From assembly GCA_033344895.1 (NCBI GenBank), contig JAWPMN010000001.1:2674001-2738000 (forward strand): DNA of 64,000 nucleotides, in the 5' to 3' direction. Shown one piece after another: positions 61,461-64,000 of this stretch. Positions within the stretch are counted from its first letter, which is position 1. The number at the start of each line of letters is the position of its first letter. The notes under the pieces are model-generated. The model was not told where the DNA came from. It worked only from the letters and a program-made list of their open reading frames with translations, and searched no databases. A program made the position numbers and the translations under genes. The DNA comes from Alphaproteobacteria bacterium (GTDB taxonomy: Bacteria > Pseudomonadota > Alphaproteobacteria > UBA8366 > Aestuariispiraceae).

Positions 61461-62201
61461 CTAGCGTCGATCCCTGGAGCCGATGACGGCCTGCAGGGCG
61501 AAAAGGCCCTGCAGATGAGCCGCGAGATCGAATTCCGTGTCTTCCCCGAGTGCCGCCTGCGCGGCCGTGCCCAGGGGATCGCCGGACTTCAGCGATGCGA
61601 TGAACCGGTAGGCGCCGCCCGATAGCCGGGTCGTTTCGACCTGAAAGTCCGGCCTGAGAACCGCGATGTCCTCGCCGAACCTCATGTCGACATCGTCCGC
61701 CCCCGCCCAGATCGACCCGATCGGAAAGCGCGATCGGATCAGATGCAGCGACGGCAACAGGACCAGACAGGTGCGGTCGAGCCGGTCGGCCGGTATTTCG
61801 GCCAGAATGTCGATGGCGACCGGCATCGCGTCCGCAGCGTGATAGGCATGTCTGCGTGCCCATTCCAGCCGGGCGATGTCGCCCAGATAAGGCACGGAAG
61901 CCGCCGGCTCGAACCCGTCGAGAAAATCCCCGAACCGGTCGCCATAGGTCAGCAGGATCGGTCCCCGTGGCGGGTGAATGTCGATATAGACGCGGGCAGC
62001 GGCGCGGAAGAAGTCCTCTCCAACCAGTCGCTGCACGGTCGGAAAGATGTCGGCCAGGACATCGATCAGGGCGACGGCGCGATTGTTCCGGTAGACATCG
62101 AAGCGTTTCCGGCCCGACCGCCGGACCACTTCCGGCGGTGGCGTTTCCGGGTCGCACAGTGCCGCGGCGAAATCGCTGTGAAAGCTATCCGGCATGGGCA
62201 T
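61461..62201 (-). CDS. bufC: BufC-type DUF2063 protein, RiPP maturation partner
   Basis: A 246-aa DUF2063 protein. Its N-terminal helical part (FHSDFAAALCDP, then RFDVYRNNRAVALIDVLADIFPTVQRLVGEDFF) is diagnostic of the MbnC/BufC-like family, which binds the precursor leader and forms the modification complex with the DUF692 enzyme. The start may be ATG 62201 or 62195. The gene overlaps bufB by 17 bp, so the two partners are made together. Confidence 0.9.
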   Translation of the reverse strand: MPMPDSFHSDFAAALCDPETPPPEVVRRSGRKRFDVYRNNRAVALIDVLADIFPTVQRLVGEDFFRAAARVYIDIHPPRGPILLTYGDRFGDFLDGFEPAASVPYLGDIARLEWARRHAYHAADAMPVAIDILAEIPADRLDRTCLVLLPSLHLIRSRFPIGSIWAGADDVDMRFGEDIAVLRPDFQVETTRLSGGAYRFIASLKSGDPLGTAAQAALGEDTEFDLAAHLQGLFALQAVIGSRDRR

Positions 62202-63072
62202 GGGCCCCCTTGGCCGCGGTGGCGTCCCCGTCCAGAATGGATTGTGCGCGTAGGGCCTCCGCATGCAGGGTTGGCCAATCCGGGACGTCATTGTCCCATT
62301 CGATCAGTGTCGGCACGGGGCCCGACCGGCGCAGCGCGTCCCGGTACAGGGCCCATACGGGATCGGAGACGGCGCGGTCATGGGCATCGATCAGCAGGTC
62401 CGCCCCTGCATCGTCGCAGTCCTGTGCATGACCCGCCAGATGAATTTCGGCGACCCTGTCCATTGGGAAGTCCGCAATATAGGCGTTCGCGTCCCAGCCG
62501 TGGTTGACGGCTGAGACATGCACATTGTTGACGTCCAGCAGCAGCGCACATCCGGTACGCGCGCTCAGGGCGGACAGGAATTCGACTTCGTCCATTTCCT
62601 GGTCGGCGAAGGCGACATAGGTGGACGGATTTTCGATCGCGACCCACCGGTTCAGGACGGATTGCAGGCGATCGACGTGGTCGCACAGGCGGTTCAGATT
62701 TTCCCCGGTATTGGAAATCGGCAGAAGGTCGTTCAGAAAGGCGCCGTCATGGCGCGACCAGGCCAGATGTTCGCTGATCAGCCCGGGCTCGTACCTATCC
62801 GCAAGGTGCCTCAGACGCCGCAAGTGGTCCGCGTCCGGCGGTTCGGCCCCGCCCAGCGAAAGGCCGACCCCGTGAAGGGAAAGCGGATAGTCGGATCGGA
62901 TCTTTTCCAGGTAGCGATGCGGCGGTCCGCCGTCGCCCATGTAATTCTCGGCATGGACTTCGAACCAGCCGACATCCGGTCGCTCGGAGAGGATGACGTC
63001 ATAATGGACCGGCTTCAATCCGACGCCGGCGCTGGCGGGAAGACCCGGTCGTATCGTCGATGCGTCGGGCAT
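62185..63072 (-). CDS. bufB: BufB-type DUF692 multinuclear iron enzyme, RiPP modification
   Basis: A 295-aa TIM-barrel of the DUF692/MbnB family, which uses a two- or three-iron centre and O2 to modify precursor cysteines into copper-binding groups. Candidate metal ligands lie in the expected order: His in FEVHAENY and SLHGVGL, Glu in ISEHLAWS, Glu/Asn in AIENPSTY, Asp/Asn/His in LDVNNVHVSAVNHG, His in EIHLAGHA, Asp/His in IDAHDRAV and Glu in LIEWDND. The opening PASAGVGLKPVHY is typical. ATG 63072 starts it 73 bp after bufA. Confidence 0.93.
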   Translation of the reverse strand: MPDASTIRPGLPASAGVGLKPVHYDVILSERPDVGWFEVHAENYMGDGGPPHRYLEKIRSDYPLSLHGVGLSLGGAEPPDADHLRRLRHLADRYEPGLISEHLAWSRHDGAFLNDLLPISNTGENLNRLCDHVDRLQSVLNRWVAIENPSTYVAFADQEMDEVEFLSALSARTGCALLLDVNNVHVSAVNHGWDANAYIADFPMDRVAEIHLAGHAQDCDDAGADLLIDAHDRAVSDPVWALYRDALRRSGPVPTLIEWDNDVPDWPTLHAEALRAQSILDGDATAAKGAHAHAG

Positions 63073-63145
63073 GATGGTAATGCTCCGGATACCGGGAACC
63101 GGCGCGGCGCGCAGACTGGTTGGGCCGCGCGCCGCGACAACGGAA

Positions 63146-63481
63146 TTACGCTTCCGGAACGTCGCGTTCCAGCGGCTCCAGCGATCCTTTGCGGTCACCC
63201 GGCAGTTCGTATTCGGCCATACTCTCTTCCACGCCGTATTTCTCGCAATCGCCGGTCGGAACCAGTTTCCAGGCATTGCCCTGATAGTCGACCTTGGAAG
63301 TTCCGGCGCAGGTCGTACCCGGACCGGCGGCGCAGTCGTTCTGACCGGCCAGCGAGATACCGTAACATTTCTCCTTGCCCGCGGCAGATGCCGTCGTCGT
63401 GGTGGCGGCGGTCGCGGAAAGGGCCAGCGCAACGGCACCGGCGATCATGGCGGCGTTAAGGGTCTTTTGATTGTCAGCCAT
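63146..63481 (-). CDS. bufA: Bufferin precursor peptide (DUF2282, BufA-like)
   Basis: A 111-aa precursor. A signal peptide ([22 protein letters not shown], cleaved near residue 33) is followed by a core with the family's four cysteines: C39, C50, C58 and C79 in the arrangement [23 protein letters not shown] and GDCEKYG. Two of these are expected to be modified by the BufB/BufC pair to give a copper-binding, secreted metallophore. An acidic tail of ~25 residues follows. AAGGAG lies seven bases before the ATG at 63481, the strongest ribosome site in the operon. Confidence 0.93.
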   Translation of the reverse strand: MADNQKTLNAAMIAGAVALALSATAATTTTASAAGKEKCYGISLAGQNDCAAGPGTTCAGTSKVDYQGNAWKLVPTGDCEKYGVEESMAEYELPGDRKGSLEPLERDVPEA

Positions 63482-63541
63482 GTTGCTGCTCCTTCGGTTT
63501 GGAAAAACGGCGGTCACCCTCCGCCGCAAGGGTAGCGCAAA

Positions 63542-64000
63542 TCAGTTCCGGATGGGGGCGGAAACCGAATAGGTCCCGTCATTGTCGGCGATTGCCTTCC
63601 AGCCCTTATCGGATGCCGGCTTGGATTCCGCCGACTGCCAGTTGCTTTCCGACTTGGACAGGTTGCCGTCGATATCCTGTTCCCAGAAGCCGACCACGGT
63701 GGGCGTGATGTTCAGATACAGTTTGCCGTCGACGATCCGCCACAGGTTCGGATTGCCCGGAACCTTGCCGCCCTGGGCGATGCCATAGGCGCAATGCCCG
63801 TCATAGGCCGGGGCGTATCGTGCCGGGTCCGCCAGAAACTTGTCGCGGTTCTCCTCGCTGGAAAAGGCCCAGGTGGCGCCGTTGTAATCGGCGGTGATGT
63901 CGGCGCGGCCGGGGACGGCCTCTTTCTGCTTCTGGCCGACCGGCATCTGGTCCAGATCGAAATAGGCAACCGGATCGTATCCGCCGACGGCGAAGCCGGA
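63542..64000 (-). CDS. YHS-domain protein (5' end beyond window)
   Basis: The frame runs uninterrupted off the right edge; 152 residues are visible. It holds a YHS domain, which often binds copper or other metals: GYDPVAYFDLDQMP, then EVPGRADITADYNGATWAF-like sheet residues, PARYAPAYDGHCAYGIAQGG, and the later WEQDIDGNLSKSESNW. It is 60 bp upstream of bufA in the same direction and may share its transcript. Such proteins often sit in copper or toluene-tolerance loci. The signal peptide, if any, is outside the window. Confidence 0.85.
   Translation of the reverse strand, partial: SGFAVGGYDPVAYFDLDQMPVGQKQKEAVPGRADITADYNGATWAFSSEENRDKFLADPARYAPAYDGHCAYGIAQGGKVPGNPNLWRIVDGKLYLNITPTVVGFWEQDIDGNLSKSESNWQSAESKPASDKGWKAIADNDGTYSVSAPIRN

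Noticed and set aside
1-64000. CRISPR arrays, tRNA/rRNA genes or intact insertion sequences
   Set aside because: No regularly spaced repeats, no cloverleaf or rRNA-like stretch and no transposase with terminal inverted repeats were seen on reading the sequence.

Overview
The window is a GC-rich bacterial chromosome segment. Gene content and order point to an alphaproteobacterium, probably of the broad Rhodospirillales group: ftsE-ftsX beside a YdcF-like gene and plsC, hisC overlapping a chorismate mutase, a class II (B12) ribonucleotide reductase, FixL/FixJ-like signalling, DUF2125 and DUF3426 proteins, and ACR3-type arsenic efflux. No rRNA, tRNA, CRISPR array or intact insertion sequence was seen. 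The species cannot be named from the sequence alone.

Layout. 0-5 kb: a GNAT acetyltransferase, then a GntR/FCD regulator divergent from a tightly packed operon (phytanoyl-CoA-dioxygenase-like enzyme, TIM-barrel plus B12-binding mutase-like protein, ProC-like reductase) with a perfect palindromic operator between them. 5-8 kb: a patch of different character, with a GAF-GGDEF cyclase coupled to a 79-aa protein, an AT-rich orphan gene and a decayed phospholipase-D-family gene. 8-10.3 kb: an acyl-CoA dehydrogenase, a lone receiver protein and only the C-terminal third of a hydantoinase B.

10.3-21.2 kb: a catabolic and transport island. It holds a DAO-family oxidase, a gamma-glutamyltransferase-like enzyme, a minus-strand operon of two alpha/beta hydrolases, a flavin monooxygenase and a tautomerase, then a ProVWX-type ABC importer and a LysR regulator. 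The likely role is uptake and breakdown of a betaine-like or N-heterocyclic compound (inference).

21.3-42.5 kb: a dense signalling array. It has a histidine kinase split by a one-base frameshift, a LytS-type membrane hybrid kinase overlapping a VapB-like orphan antitoxin, then about 14 kb of co-directional, mostly overlapping genes: FixL/FixJ-like pair, membrane PAS kinase, Rcp1-like receiver, REC-kinase, a 1444-aa REC/multi-PAS/GAF kinase, REC-EAL phosphodiesterase and REC plus a probably degenerate EAL domain. A CHASE4-like kinase closes the array. Its likely outputs are c-di-GMP breakdown and one FixJ-like DNA-binding regulator.

42.9-64 kb: mostly ordinary genes. These are arsR-ACR3, LysR with a beta-hydroxyacid dehydrogenase, a VOC protein, a zinc-ribbon DUF3426 protein, ftsEX-ydcF-plsC, nrdJ, a ChaC-cupin-VOC operon, DUF2125, hisC-chorismate mutase, metA (residue Glu111 predicts acetyl-CoA use), a small Cys-rich secreted protein plus a PCuAC copper chaperone, truA, and finally a bufferin-type RiPP operon (bufA DUF2282, bufB DUF692, bufC DUF2063, doxX) behind a YHS-domain protein cut by the window edge. 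The copper chaperone and the bufferin operon together look like a copper-handling neighbourhood.
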